Source of the DNA: Astragalus membranaceus | Taxonomy: Eukaryota; Streptophyta; Magnoliopsida; Fabales; Fabaceae | Direction of reading: 5' to 3' | Length of the DNA stretch: 64,000 nucleotides | NCBI GenBank assembly: GCA_039519185.1 | Contig: CM076849.1 | Coordinates: 60,718,587 to 60,782,586 of the forward strand | Part shown: positions 33,576 through 45,725 of the stretch, piece after piece | Layout: each line of letters opens with the position of its first letter | How positions within the stretch are numbered: position 1 is the first letter of the stretch | Program-made: the position numbers and the translations under genes | Notes under the pieces: generated by a model | Database searches by the model: none | What the model was told of the DNA's origin: nothing | Seen by the model: the letters and a program-made list of their open reading frames with translations, nothing else

Positions 33576-35911
33576 GTGACCTTTCAAACGGATACATCCA
33601 TCTGTATTGGACAGGTCTGCCAAGTTTAGCTTCATATGCGAGATGAACAGGAAGATGCTCCATAGAATCAAAGAAACCAGGCAGAAATATTCTTTCCAAC
33701 TTGCATAAGATAAGTGAGATGTCTTGTTCCATTTTTGTAAGGTCATCCGCTTTTAGCGTTGCAGAACACAAATTCTTAAAGTATTGACTTATTTCAAAGA
33801 GCAGATTCAAAACATGTGTTGGCAACGAACTAAAGGCAATAGGAAGTAAGCACTCCATGAATACATGACAATCATGGCTCTTCATCCCATGTAACCTCTC
33901 ATTATCAACATCGAAACATCTTGCTAAATTCGAAGAATAACCGTCTGACATTTTCAACTCTGAAATCCACCGATAAACTGCTTTCCCTTGCTCCGTATAT
34001 AAAGTATAATTGGATTTGGGTTTCAGTGTCCTACCGTTAGCTTTCTCAACCAACAACAAATTCTTTCGCCTGCAGTAATGATCCACGGCCTTCCTAGTCT
34101 TCTCATTGTCTTTCGTTTTACGTTTCACGTTCATAATGGTATTAAATATGTTATCAAAGAAAAATTCTTTTTAATATGCATTACATCGAGATTGTATCTC
34201 AATAGATTATCTTTCCAATATGGAAGTTCCCAAAAAATACTTTTTTTGGTCTAATTATGCCACAATCCATAACCATCTGGACGAGAAACAACACCCGGAA
34301 CAACTTCCACAGGAGGGATATCCTTGACACTGTTCCAAACTTCTTCTGGTGTCAGCCTATGAGGAGGTTCAGCTGTTTCAACATTCCCCTTGATGAATGC
34401 ATATTTTGACTTTCTAAAAGGATGCTCGGTAGGTAAAAACCTACGGTGCGAGTCAAACCACGAGGTTTTTCCTTCATATTTAAGAGTAAAAGCCTTTGTG
34501 TCAACCATGCAAATCGTACACGCCATCTTACCATGTGTCCCCCATCCAGACAACATTCAATACGTAGGAAAGTCATTAATGGTCCACATCAAAGCCGCCC
34601 TGATCATGAAATTTTGTCTTCGTGCCGCATCATAAGTTAAAACACCATTCCACAACCTTTTTAGGTCATCAATTAAATGTTGCAAATATATGTCAATACT
34701 AGCTGTTGGATTAGTTGGCCCTGGTATTGTAGCATTTAAAAACATGTAGGGTTTAGACATACACATATCAGGAGGAAGGTTGTATGGGGTAACAATAACT
34801 GGCCAACAAGAATACGGTGTTGCTGACGCTTGAATATATGGTGTGAAACCACCAGAGCATAAACCAAGCCGAACATTGCGTGGATCATTGGCAAAATCTG
34901 GATGAACACAATCAAAATGCTTCCAAGCTTCACCATCAGATGGATGACGTAATTCAACAGTATTATTTCTATTTTCATAGCGCCACGTCATTTTACCCGC
35001 AGTTTCCAATGAAGTGAACATCCTCTTCAGTCTTGGTATAATCGGCAGGTAGAACATTGCTTTCCTTGGTACTGGTTTGCCTCTGCTTGTCCCTTTCCTG
35101 CTGACACGATACCGTGGCTCTTGACAAAACTTGCATTCCAGCAATTCTCCATCATTTATGCCAAACTCATTGTTATAATATATCATGCAACCAGACACAC
35201 AACAATAAATTCTGATGGAATTTAAACCAAGCTTCGACACCAATCTTTTAGCATCATAATAACTCTGCGGCAAAAGTCCTCTAACGGGGGTTGCATCCAA
35301 CATCATTTTAGTCATGTATTCCATGCACAATTCCGCAACGTTAAATTGAGACTTAAGACCCAACAACCGAACACACATTGATCACTTAGAGTCTGTAGAT
35401 CCTTCAAATAATGGTTTATTTGTCTCACTCAAAAACATATAAAACCTTCCTCGTTTGAAACTTCTTCAGCATCATATTGTGGTTCTTCGAAATTCAAATT
35501 TACACCGACAACATTAGATATCATCCCTTGAACAACATCAAACGGCGGCTGATATCCCGTAGTCGTTGGATTACTACTTGATGTGGAAGCTATGATTAGA
35601 CTTGACGTGGGACCTTCTACTTGAATAGGAACATTTTCAACCGCAGGAACTCCAGCTGCTACCTCGCCATGACGGGTCCATATCCAATAATTTGGCTTAA
35701 ATCCATTATTGTACAAATCAAGTCGAACATCACCTTCATTTTTTATAGATCGAAACATACATTTGGAGCAAGGACATCTAATTCCACCTTGTCGCTCAAA
35801 TTCTTTCTGATGCTTAGCAAAAAGAACAAACTCTTCGACTCCTTGCACAAAACGTCGCTTCAACCCAGATCTTCCAGGATACATTCGATCATACATCCAA
35901 CTACGATCCAT
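32261..35911 (-). pseudogene. CACTA-4 TNP2-type transposase (transposase-associated, Transposase_21, DUF4218, DUF4216)
   Basis: The catalytic transposase of plant CACTA elements, which cuts at the CACTA ends. Start MDRSWMYDRMYPGRSGLKRR at 35911 with the transposase-associated domain (GGIRCPCSKCMF) to 35429. The Transposase_21 region from 35378 reads LPQSYYDAKRLVSKLGLNSI, GCMIYYNNE, RHPSDGEAWKHFDCVHPDFA and ATPYSCWPVIVTPYNLPPDM. DUF4218 (34134-33511) has KSHDCHVFMECLLPIAF and LGRPVQYRWMYPFERS. DUF4216 (33055 to about 32500) has ECKNTFIVNGYKFHPKE-like and YDPFVIAQNVRQVYYVSYP segments, then an acidic tail to 32261. Defects: a frameshift near 35430, a TGA near 35380, and a TGA at about 34557 where family members have glycine before MLSGW. 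Some gaps may be introns. Not functional as read. Confidence 0.88.
33512..33572. repeat. (AT)n microsatellite in CACTA-4 transposase
   Basis: About 30 AT units interrupting the DUF4218 region, probably in an intron just after the PFERS motif. Confidence 0.93.
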
Positions 35912-35942
35912 TTTTTGTGGATGTTCCTATAATATATATAGG

Positions 35943-36050
<108 letters not shown>

Positions 36051-36059
36051 ATTAGAACA

Positions 36060-37040
36060 ACTCTATTAATGTGTTACTAAATAGTTTACTCTAATTTTAT
36101 TTTAATTAATAAAATAAATAAAATAATTACAATATAATTTGTTTTTTAGTAATTAGAAATATTTTATATCATATTAATTTTACTTTTTTAACAAATATAT
36201 ATTACTAATTCGTATTTATTTTATTTAAAAAATATAAACAACAAATATTAACTACAATCTAATCTAAACATTATACAACAAATTTAATTTATTTATTTTT
36301 TTTCAAATTAATTCAATAAATAAACAAAATAATTAATATTTATAATTCGTTTTATATTATATTATATTATATTATATAATATAATATTTCGTATTTATAT
36401 AATACTATTTATATAATACTATTATTATATTATATAATAATTGGTATTTATTTTTTACTTTTTAATTTTTTATTTTAAAAACTACTTATATTATATACTA
36501 TTATATTATATAATAATTCGTATTTATTTTTTAAAATACATAAACAACTAATATTAATTACAATCTAATTTTTATACAACAAATTAAATTTATCTATTTT
36601 TTTAACAAAAACTTATAAACTAGCAACATCAAATAAATTTTTACTAAATACTAATAATATCTATAAGTTGATAACTAACCGGTAGTGAAGAGAAGTGTCT
36701 GACTTGACGCTAATTCCGGATTCCTTCGAATAAATTTTCTACCAAACTCAAAAGAACAGCTAACAAAATAATTTCAGAAGTATCAGAAGTATTAATTAAA
36801 CAAGAGAAGAAAATGGAGAAAAATATGAAGGAAAGAGGAAGGAAGTATCATATTTGTATGCTGCCTGATGAACCGACGAACAAAGAAATAGGAGAGAATG
36901 AGCAACAAGAGAAGAATGGAAAGAATTGGAGAGAAATAGTGTAGTTTTCAGTTTAGAAAAAAAATGGAGAGAATAGAGTGATTTTCGGGTGGAGAGAGTA
37001 GGGAGTGAGAAATGTCTCAATATATAGAGCTTCTCAAACG
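36060..37040. other. AT-rich noncoding arm of CACTA-4
   Basis: Mostly AT-rich sequence with no exon. About 36790-37025 is purine-rich in plus orientation, so pyrimidine-rich in the sense direction of the transposase genes. That fits a leader/promoter region for the minus-strand transposase. Confidence 0.5.
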
Positions 37041-37059
37041 GCTATAATTTTAAAATACG

Positions 37060-37800
37060 GAAATATCCGTTGGAAATGGTTCTAACCGGCGGACCTGGTC
37101 AACGAGTCAAAACGATTTCCTAGACGCTAATCCGCTGGAAATGAATCTTACCGGCGGATCGTCTGCATACCGACGGATCTTGCGCAATTACCGGCGGAAA
37201 TGTTGAGCTTACCGGCAAAATTTTGAAAAATCCGAATTTTAAAAAAACCGCCTTGCTCTTTACCGGCGGATCTTCTGCATACCGACGGATCTTACGCAAT
37301 TATCGGCGGAAATGTTGAGCTTACCGGCGGAATTTTGAAAAATTCGAATTTTAAAAAAACCGTCTTGCTGATTATCGGCGGATATTTCAAAATTACCGGC
37401 AGAAATTTAAAATTTGAATTTCAAAAACATCCGCCAAAAAATCTATCTACCGGCGGAAATTGTAGCCGGTGAATTCTGGCGGAAATATGGGCCGGAAACC
37501 AGTATTACGAGCGGATTTTTTTATATTTTTTTAATATTACGCAATATTTCCGCCGGTAACTGTAATTACCGGCACATCCAGTTGTTTTTTTTATTATTTT
37601 TTCTAAAGAACAGTTCTGCAGGAAGCAGGGGGAAATTCCGCCGGTAATTTACTGGGGGATTAAAAGCCGCCGGAAATTGAGGAAAACCCGCCGGTAATTT
37701 ATGGGCGGAACAAATCCGCCGGTAACAGCAAAAATAGCAAAAATCCGCCGGAAATTTACCGCGGAATTTTTCCGCCGGAAAAAACCCACCCGTAATGCAC
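37060..37800. repeat. CACTA-4 right subterminal array (TACCGGCGGA family)
   Basis: About twenty units of TACCGGCGGA or TCCGCCGGTA and variants, including a longer unit of about 120 bp repeated at 37139 and 37259. The short left array is at 30610-30655. Confidence 0.9.
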
Positions 37801-37847
37801 AAAATTCTCGTAGTGAGAACCCTGAAGAGAAAACCATCATCATCACT

Positions 37848-37928
37848 GTTCTTTGCTCGTTGTTGCCACTGCTTGCTGTTAGAGGACACGTCGTCACTGT
37901 TCTTTGCTCGTTGTTGCCACTGCTTGCT
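37848..37928. repeat. 51-bp tandem duplication split by LINE-2
   Basis: Copy 1 37848-37898 and copy 2 starting 37899, both beginning GTTCTTTGCTCGTTGTTGCC. Copy 2 is interrupted after CTGCTTGCT by LINE-2 and resumes GTTAGAGGACACG at 38913. Confidence 0.85.
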
Positions 37929-38905
37929 TTTTTTTTTTTTAGATAATCAATAGATTGAAGGGGGGCACTAGGGGTGCACCCAACCCTTACAAAATTATGG
38001 GAAGGGGAGAGGCCTCATTAAAACCTCTCTGGGCCAAAACCCTTTGGGAAAAAGACCCAAGGAGGAAAAAAGAGTACCTCAATACAAGGGTTAATTACAA
38101 CATAGATACGCAACCCACGGGGCAAGAATACCAATCTGAAAAAGAGACCCCGGTATTTCTCCCCTTCCTAGCCATGAACCAACTCCATGATACATATTTG
38201 ATGGAGTATATTACAGAGTTTACATTAACTACAACGCCCTGAAATAGAGTCCTATTTCTTGCTAACCACAACTGCCACATAGTTGCTGCCCAAAATAAGT
38301 GTTTGATCCTAGTTGGTTTCTTCCCTTTCATGCACCTACCAACTTGTTGAAAGGAACTAAGAACTTCCTCTTCCAATCCATCGTCCAAATTAATCCATGA
38401 GAATATAGCACACCAAACCGTTCGCACCACCGGACACCTACAAAAAACATGAGCAGCTGACTCTATTTCCCCAAAACAAAAAACACAAGAGAGTTCGTAT
38501 GGAGATGACAACACTCCCCGGATATGCAGATTTTCTCTAGTCGGCAACCTATTCAATAGCAACCTCCAACAAAATACCAACACCTTTGATGGAATGTCAC
38601 ATTTCCATAGTGAATTACAAGCCTCCACAACCGGATCTACATGAGTTAGAGCATCACCGTGAAGAAATTGAGAAATCCATTCGTAACACGACTTCACCGT
38701 GAAGCCACGAACCGTGTCGGGCAGCCACATGTATCGGTCATCATCGGTGTTCAGCAGCTGTACACCGAGCAACAGCTGTTGCAGCTCACTGACTGCATCG
38801 GTGACAGCTGCACCAGCAGCTAGGGGCCGAAAGTTCCACCTCCAATCACAGCCCGAGTCATTCCATACCCCCATATCGGAGACCGTGCAATCCTTCGTAT
38901 CACAA
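37929..38905 (-). mobile_element. LINE-2, 5'-truncated non-LTR retrotransposon in CACTA-5
   Basis: Minus-strand LINE 3' end. Poly(T) at 37928-37940 is the complement of the poly(A) tail. The coding end lies at 38095-38874. It is flanked by GCTTGCT at 37922-37928 and 38906-38912 as a probable short target duplication. It inserted into CACTA-5 cargo. Confidence 0.88.
38095..38874 (-). pseudogene. LINE-2 zf-RVT domain fragment
   Basis: Encodes WLPDTVRGFTVKSCYEWISQ, WKCDIPSKVLVFCWRLLLNR, LPTRENLHIRGVL and the zinc-binding CVFCFGEIESAAHVFCRCP. It ends with LFWAATMWQLWLARNRTLF. This is the C-terminal zf-RVT domain of plant LINE reverse transcriptase proteins, open for 259 codons. The rest of the protein was lost by 5' truncation during integration. 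Confidence 0.88.
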
Positions 38906-38912
38906 GCTTGCT

Positions 38913-41811
38913 GTTAGAGGACACGGTAAGCTTCGAAGACGACGTCGTCATTCTCGTCTATTTGCATTCTAAAGGTCTCTCTCTTCTATATATTTGGTTT
39001 TCGGTTCACATTTACGATTTTGTTGATATTTTATTTATTTTGTATTTGAAGGAAGTGTTAGAGAGAGCGAATCTGGAACTGCAATCGCACAAGGAGAAGA
39101 TAAAAGAGAATCTTGTTCGAAGGAGGGTTTGGGGAATCTGAGCCCTACTGGAATTAGTTTTGTTGAATTTACTTGGGATTATGTTATGCTGTCAAATAGG
39201 TAGGTGATCCACTCACAAATCACAACTATAGGTTCACAATTTGTAAAGAAAGTGTGTAATAAAAATGTGACAAATGATAATATGAAACTATGGAGTTTGC
39301 TATAGGAGAAAAATGTATGAAAGAAATGTCTGTTTAGTGTTGAATGTGATCTATCACTTCATTAAGCTCCTACTGATGCTTTATTGGAAACATATCCAAA
39401 CATCCTTTCTCATTATAGGTAGGACAAATTTTCAGTATCTAACATATTGACATGTTATGTTGTGTACTTTTTTGGAATATTCACTTACAAATTATGATAA
39501 ATTAAACTTTTAGGCTTTAAAGAGTAAATTAGAATGTATTGTTTCTAGTGGTAGAAATGCTTGTAAGTCCTATCAGCATGTTTGAAGTTCCAGATTTCAA
39601 GTAATAGTAACAACAACAATTTATCTTATTTTAGGTTGAAGAATTTGGCCCCAAAATTCAGCAGGTCATAGGCTGGTGGGTAAATTAGAACCCCTCTGTC
39701 CTATTTGGCTACATTAATATTATTATCATTATGAGGTTTCATAATTTTGTGTTTTTTTATTTATTGATATTTCGTGGTCTAATTTATTGTTTCTAACTGG
39801 AGAATGTAGATTGAGGTTTATTTGGATTGACTTGTGTTGTTTGGCAGGTTTGGACAATTGCAAGCTGTTGATCTCCAAAGCATTGAGCCCTCCATCAGAG
39901 GAGATACCGAAAACAATTTGTGTGACAATATTCCTGAAACATTTGAGCATAGGTGAGTTGTTTATTCATTGTTTGTAAATTGGATATAATTTGACAACCA
40001 ACTAATGATGTCTAATGGAGTCATTTTATTCATCACAGAGATTCCATCGTTGCTTCTGTTCCAAGCTATGAAGAGCCTTATATTAAAGTTCCAAGGGTCT
40101 TAAACATGGACTAAAGTTGCGTACATGAGTTGTTTTGATAAAAAGAAACTCATGAAGACTACTGTCCTCTACTGCTACTCTGATTTTCTTGGTAATTTAT
40201 ATGATCCAGCTCTTGTTCTGAATTTTTATGATTGAACTCAGCTCATGGACATTGTACTTGGACAAATTTTTATGGTAATTTATACAATCTGTACTATACA
40301 CCATGAGAATCTGCCATAAACCTCATCTTTCTTTAATTTTAAGTGATTCTCACACTCTGATTGATTTGATTTGTTTCCAAAGTATCATTTATGCTTAAAT
40401 TCAAATGTGTTTTGAGCTTTTATTCTTTCTGCCATTACTCCATTAGGAAGAGGGAGCTAGCAATTCATATTTCAAGCATACTTATTCTTTCTGCCATTAT
40501 TCTTTCTGTTGCATGATCAAGATATTAAGGCCCAAATTGATCTTCCAAATTCTCTTTCCTATGAAGAATCTTTTTTGCAGGATGATTTGCTTGTTTTGAT
40601 TATTATGATGAGTGAATACTCTTTCAGGTGCACCTGGCTTCATATTGGTCTCATTGCTTTAGAGTTGATTTCTTTGATTCATAATAGCAGATTTGGAGTG
40701 CTAATCTTGACATCACAGTAAGTCTTCATCTAAACTCTTTCAGCAATATTATTTATTTCTAACTAATGTGATTTTATATCAGATCATATTATTCCTTGAT
40801 ATCATTAATCTATGATCCGGTCTTATATTAAAATAAATATTGATATGATCACCTCAGTCAAGTCATTAAAAGGATTCCCGGCGAACATTCAAGTTAAGTG
40901 GGATAGTGCAAATACAACTGATTGTTTCCTTGTATAAATAGGAGCATACCTGTATGAGATTGAAATAAATAAAGATAAGTAACAGTTGAAGGTCAAGCCA
41001 TACTTGTATGAGATTGAAATAAATAAATAAATAAATACAGCTGATTGTTTCCTTGTATTCCCTATTTGGTTTACCTCACTATTAAATTGACTTATTAGCT
41101 AACATGTTTATGGCACATAATTTGGTGTTCTCTATATAATGGAATACGATAATCACTAATTAATCCTCTCCTAATGCGTGTCCAATCATGTCAAACGTGT
41201 CGAGTTTTAATTTTCAAACAGAATAAGAATGTTGCAAGTATGAGCTCTGTTACATAATGCGACTCCAATAAATTTTTTCTCCACTATATCCTCTCATAAT
41301 GCGTGTCCAATAATGTCATTTCTATTTTTCTTATCGTTAATAGTAAGTTATATATGTTATACGAGTATAGATTTCACTCTTTGTCCAATGAAGAAGTGGC
41401 TGAGTGCTTCTATTGTTCTCTTCAGGTTCAATATCCTCAAGATTTTTTTACATGGAGAATATCCTAATAATCCAATTGTTATTAACTTGGACAATAGTGC
41501 TGAAGTTCCTGCTGATGAAGAGGCGGAGGTTATGCATGGTGTTGATTGTGATTTCGATTAGCTTATGTGTTAAGTTGTTGTAGTTATCTTTAATAATGAG
41601 TATATGTGTCTGCATCTTTGGTTTTTTATTCAACATTTTGTTTGTGACTTGTACCAATTAATTTGTTTGTTTAATTTTAGGGATGTGGTGGTTCAATTTC
41701 GATAGACAATGGTCCAGAATTAGAAAAACGAACATTTGCACATCAATGGGTTAGAGAGTTTGAAGTGATAGAAAAAGCCAATGCACTTTTGGAACCTCTT
41801 GCTACTTCATT
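38913..41811 (+). pseudogene. unrecognised captured exons in CACTA-5
   Basis: Exon-like open stretches on the plus strand with splice borders. About 39050-39139: EVLERANLELQSHKEKIKEN and a stop. 39848-39952: FGQLQAVDLQSIEPSIRGDT and CDNIPETFEHR. 40039-40114: DSIVASVPSYEEPYIKVPRV ending TAA, which continues the previous exon in frame. About 41430-41561: NPIVINLDNSAEVPADEEAE. About 41679-41811: GCGGSISIDNGPELEKRTFA then HQWVREFEVIEKANALLEPL. I cannot name the parent genes. Low stop density, in-frame splicing of 39848-39952 to 40039-40114, and common orientation support real exons. AT-rich intron-like DNA separates them. Confidence 0.55.
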
Positions 41812-42035
41812 GCTTTTTTTTTTGACAATTACTTCATTATTGTTAGGCTTTTTAATGGATGGTAGACCTTTTTAGTAACATTTGTAGAATTTTGTGTAAG
41901 AAATTTGTAGAACTTATAAGATTAATGACTGTATGACATTAAATTTCAATAGAATTCGAAGTATTTTAAATAACTTATTATGAGTTGCTCTCTGGAACTA
42001 ATTTTGTATATCAGGATTTTATAAATTGGTCAATT

Positions 42036-42175
42036 TTTTTGGTTAGACCAGGGTATCCACCGCCGAACGCAGTGACTAATCCCCTCGCTGGATTGGAGGC
42101 ACCTTGAAGGGTGGGATAGCTGGTCCAGGGATTTAAAGCTGCTCCGTACCCAAGGCGATGATCGAACCCTCGACC
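42036..42175 (-). mobile_element. SINE-1 in CACTA-5
   Basis: A 140-bp minus-strand element. A T run at 42034-42040 (complement of its 3' tail) lies left. At the right is a tRNA-like head with GAGGGTTCGATCATCG (Pol III B-box-like). TAAATTGGTCAATT is duplicated at 42022-42035 and 42176-42189. A short tRNA-derived SINE is the best reading. Confidence 0.75.
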
Positions 42176-42235
42176 TAAATTGGTCAATTGATATCTATTA
42201 ATAGTGCCAATTAATTTTTTTTTTAAAAAAAAGAC

Positions 42236-42566
42236 ATTTAGCATCGGGTGTTTAAACAACCGATCCTAAATGTCATTTTTAGAGAGATTTAGCATCGGTT
42301 GTTTCAAACAACCAATGCTAAATGTCATTTTTCAGGACATTTAGCATCGGTTGTTTAAACAATCGATGGTAAAAGTCATTTTTCAGACGTCAAAACATTG
42401 ATGAAATGGACATTTAGCATCGGTTATTTAAAAACCGATGCTAAAGGTGGCTTTTAGCATCGGTTAAATAACCGATGCTAAATGTCCCACTTTTAGCATC
42501 GGGGGATTTAACATCGTCAAATAACCGATGCTAAATGACCAAAACAACCGATGTTAAATGTCTTTT
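42236..42566. repeat. CACTA-5 right subterminal array (AGCATCGGTT family)
   Basis: About nine units of ATTTAGCATCGGTTGTTT and complements, several paired into short hairpins such as TAGCATCGGTTAAATAACCG. Confidence 0.92.
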
Positions 42567-42781
42567 CTGCACTAGTGCATATGGCGTATTTCCTCTTTGG
42601 GGATATTCCCAGTTGTATTTTATATAGATATAGATATAAATTGATATAGATTAAAGTGAATTATTTTAGTTGTAAATGCCACATATATATTTCACATGCC
42701 ATGTCACGACTTTGGCTCATTAGGATGGTCCTAAGACTACATATCTCGTGTTTCCTCTTTGGGTATATTCCCAGTTGTATT

Positions 42782-44158
42782 GTTTTTTTGACAACAACAA
42801 ACTCATCTCATTTCATTATGGATAATAGTCTCAATCCAAGTTGCAATCAAATCAAAAACATGGAAACTAACATTAAATCTTGATGTTCTCGCTAGAGTGT
42901 GAGCGGCAATATTTGCTTGTCTCCGAACAAAGCTAACTTGAAATCTTGGAAATCTAGATAAATAATTCCTACAGTATGACATTAGCACACCAAACTCAGT
43001 GTTTGATTGAAGGTCTTCCCTCAACCCATTTACAACTGCTAAGCAATCCAACTCTATGGAAATTGATGTCAGTCCCAAATCTCCCAACCAAAGAAAAGTT
43101 TGCTAAAGTCCATCGCCTCTGCTTCTTGGGGTGTTGGAGAACCATTGAACCACATTGTTTTGCCTTTGAGGAAAGAACACGTGGAGTTGCGAATACAAAT
43201 TCCTAGACATACTTGTTCTCACTCGCAAATAACACTGCATCCACGTTACACTTATAAAACCCAATTGCTGGTTTACGCCATTGATGATCCTACTGTTGCT
43301 GAGATGAATTGTCGTTACTTGCAGCAGCTCTCTTGGTTCGCATCAGACCCCAATCATGAAACAAGTCCAGCACCCTTTTCACCACTTGTGTCACCAATTG
43401 CAACACACCCTCCCAAACCTTATCGTTTCTTCTACGACACAATGCCCACAACATCATCGTGAAAAAACATTCTCGATAACTCTCAAAGATTTCCATCACA
43501 GCCGTAATTTGCTGACTCAGACCCGTAGCTTCCCATACTCTCTCCACGTGTGCACAAGGAAAAAAAACATGCCATTCATTTTCTGGGTTCCCTTCACACA
43601 TAGGACATCAGTTCTCACACATAACATGTCTCCTAAGAAGATTGCTTCGGGTTGGCAATACCTCCCTCACTGCTCGCCACAACAACAGCTTGATTTTTGG
43701 AGGTATACGTAACTTCCATATACTCAGCCATGGTCCCTCAATTCGCAGCTGAGTACTATCGAAAAGATCCTTCATGATAGCATAATACGCAGACCAGACA
43801 GAAAACATACTATTTTCGCTCCTACTCCAAGTGATTTAATCTCCCTATGTTGTTACAAGTCTAGGCATAGATTTGATCATACTGGCTTCTTGATCGTTGA
43901 AGAGATGATCTATTAAATTTGTATTCCAAACTCTTGTATTAGGATCATGCAAATCCTTAACTTTAAAGTGCCCAGTACTAACTATAGTATCTGCGTGATT
44001 AACAATGTTTCATGCTTGCTTCCCTAGCATTGCCAAGTTGGATCCATGAAAATGTCGGAAACCCATACCTCCATGTTTTTTACGCATGGTTAGTTTATCC
44101 CAATTGAGCCAATTAATACCTTTCCTTGCTCCACAGTTAGAACTCCACCAAAAAGAGT
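42782..44158 (-). mobile_element. LINE-3, 5'-truncated non-LTR retrotransposon
   Basis: Minus strand. RNase H end at 43087-42803 (SIELDCLAVVNGL, FVRRQANIAAHTLAR). zf-RVT region at 43808-43290 (WKLRIPPKIKLLLWRAVREV, LPTRSNLL, MCEGNPENEWHVFFPCAHVE). A reverse-transcriptase end lies at about 44150-44010 (WDKLTMRKKHGGMGFRHFHG). TTCCCAGTTGTATT is duplicated at 42768-42781 and 44159-44172. Stops and frame changes throughout. Confidence 0.9.
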
Positions 44159-44172
44159 TTCCCAGTTGTATT

Positions 44173-44320
44173 TTATATAGATATAGATATAAATATAGGT
44201 ATAGATACAGATACATATATAGATACAGATACAAATATATATAGATAGATATAAGTATAAATATAGATATAGATAAATATATATATATAGATATAGATAT
44301 AAATATATATTCATTTTTGC
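44173..44320. repeat. TATAGA-type simple repeat
   Basis: Variants of TATAGATATAGATA/ACAGATACA following the LINE-3 target copy. A related string also occurs at 42609-42655, next to the other copy of the target sequence. Confidence 0.85.
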
Positions 44321-44584
44321 GTGTGTATACACAAGAACTATATTGTGAGAAATTATATTTTATAAATATTATATTACTGGAAGTAGTTTCTTTTGTGAGA
44401 GTATGAAATGAATGAAACCCTCTCTTTCGCCATCAGTAACTCTTTTACCTCAGGTAACAAACGCCATTTTCATGTGCTTCACCACCACTTTTCTTTCTTC
44501 CTCTAATGGCAGAAACTCAGCTACCATACGCAATTCTCAGCTACATTTTCTCTTTTCTCCCACCAAAAACTCTGCTACCACCAG

Positions 44585-44839
44585 TGTTCTTTCAAAGTGA
44601 TATCGTAATCTCTAGCGCTCGGTTATCACTCTCGATTTTGACAACACTAAAGAATTAGTAGCCCGCAACCAAACATCTATTTTCAACTTCAAGAAAATTG
44701 TGTACTCCGTTTTCTCTCGCGAGATCACAATCATCCTATCAAGAGGTTCCGCCTCAAGCTTTTCTATGATTGTCTTGATTATCATGATCTTGCTATCATC
44801 AAATGCCTTAACTTTGTGTAGCAGTGTGAACCTCCTTTC
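44585..44839 (+). pseudogene. F-box/FBD-type protein pseudogene, 5' part
   Basis: Plus-strand open pieces read ILDFDNTKELVARNQTSIFN and FKKIVYSVF. Then, after a frameshift near 44720, they read RDHNHPIKRFRLKLFYDCLD. This resembles the segment after the F-box in plant F-box/LRR/FBD proteins (substrate receptors of SCF ubiquitin ligases). The F-box itself is not clear. The sequence is interrupted by the hAT-type MITE at 44840 and resumes in weak form to 45720. The C-terminal part lies beyond Copia-3 at 56980. The F-box assignment is moderate. Confidence 0.55.
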
Positions 44840-45181
44840 CAGTGGCGGAGCTTGCCCAAAATATTGGGGGGTGCCGCAACTACTAACTAAAAAAAAACCA
44901 TCACATTTTACCATACCCTTTATTATTTAATAATATATCTTTCATAACTCTACTAATTTATCTTTCCAAATGTTATTAATGAAGGTTAATTTGGTAAACT
45001 AACTCACAATTTATCTACTAAAAAAGAAATTTTATTTTTTCTGGGGGTACCATGGTATCCTTCCGCCCCCACCATGCTCCGCTACTGATGTCGTTTTAGG
45101 GTAGAAGTATAGTAAAAAAAAATTCTTTTTTTTCTGGGGGGTACCACAGCTCCCTCCCGTCCCTATGAAGCTCCGCCACTG
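44840..45181. mobile_element. hAT-type MITE (342 bp)
   Basis: Terminal inverted repeats CAGTGGCGGAGCTT and AAGCTCCGCCACTG, with a perfect 8-bp duplication CTCCTTTC at 44832-44839 and 45182-45189. The 8-bp duplication and CAGTGG-type ends fit hAT elements. An inner GCTCCGCTACTG near 45075 suggests internal rearrangement. No coding capacity. Confidence 0.92.
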
Positions 45182-45189
45182 CTCCTTTC

Positions 45190-45720
45190 TCTCCATGTGT
45201 ACCGAGAATGTATTTTCCCATATTGCCCCTTTTTGTTCTCAGCTGCACTACACTTAAATTTCTCAAGCTTTCTCTTCTCAACTACATTACACCCAAATTG
45301 CCCAAATTGCTCCTTTGCTTAAACCCTACAATTTAGATATATTAGTTTCAATGAAGTTCGAAATTTTACTTTGTTTGTTGCTTGATGTCTGGTTCTTGAA
45401 GAATTACATGTGTCATTGCTTTCATTCAAGTCAAATGTCAACTTTGTTGCTATCTCTCGCTACAGGATAAACAACTCTCTTAACTTTGCGAGTGGGAAAG
45501 CTTTAGCTTAAGGAAGTTGATGCCACCCAACTCTCAAAGTTAGATTTTCCATTGAAATTTAGACCCCCACCCAACTCTCTTACATGTTGTTAACTGTAAT
45601 TTAGACCCCTACCCAACTCTCTTACATGTTAACTGTAATTTAGATTTTCCATTGAAAATACTTCACAATGTTCAGTCTCCAGGCATTGAAATTGATAAGG
45701 TGTATCACCCCAGTGATGTC
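45190..45720 (+). other. decayed F-box pseudogene middle part with short tandem repeat
   Basis: A duplicated string ACCCAACTCTCTTACATGTT (about 45571 and 45612) lies here. From 45665 the plus frame reads VQSPGIEIDKVYHPSDVIP up to the Copia-3 insertion, matching the run-in to the FBD/LRR part found at 56980. Confidence 0.5.
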
Positions 45721-45725
45721 ATTCC

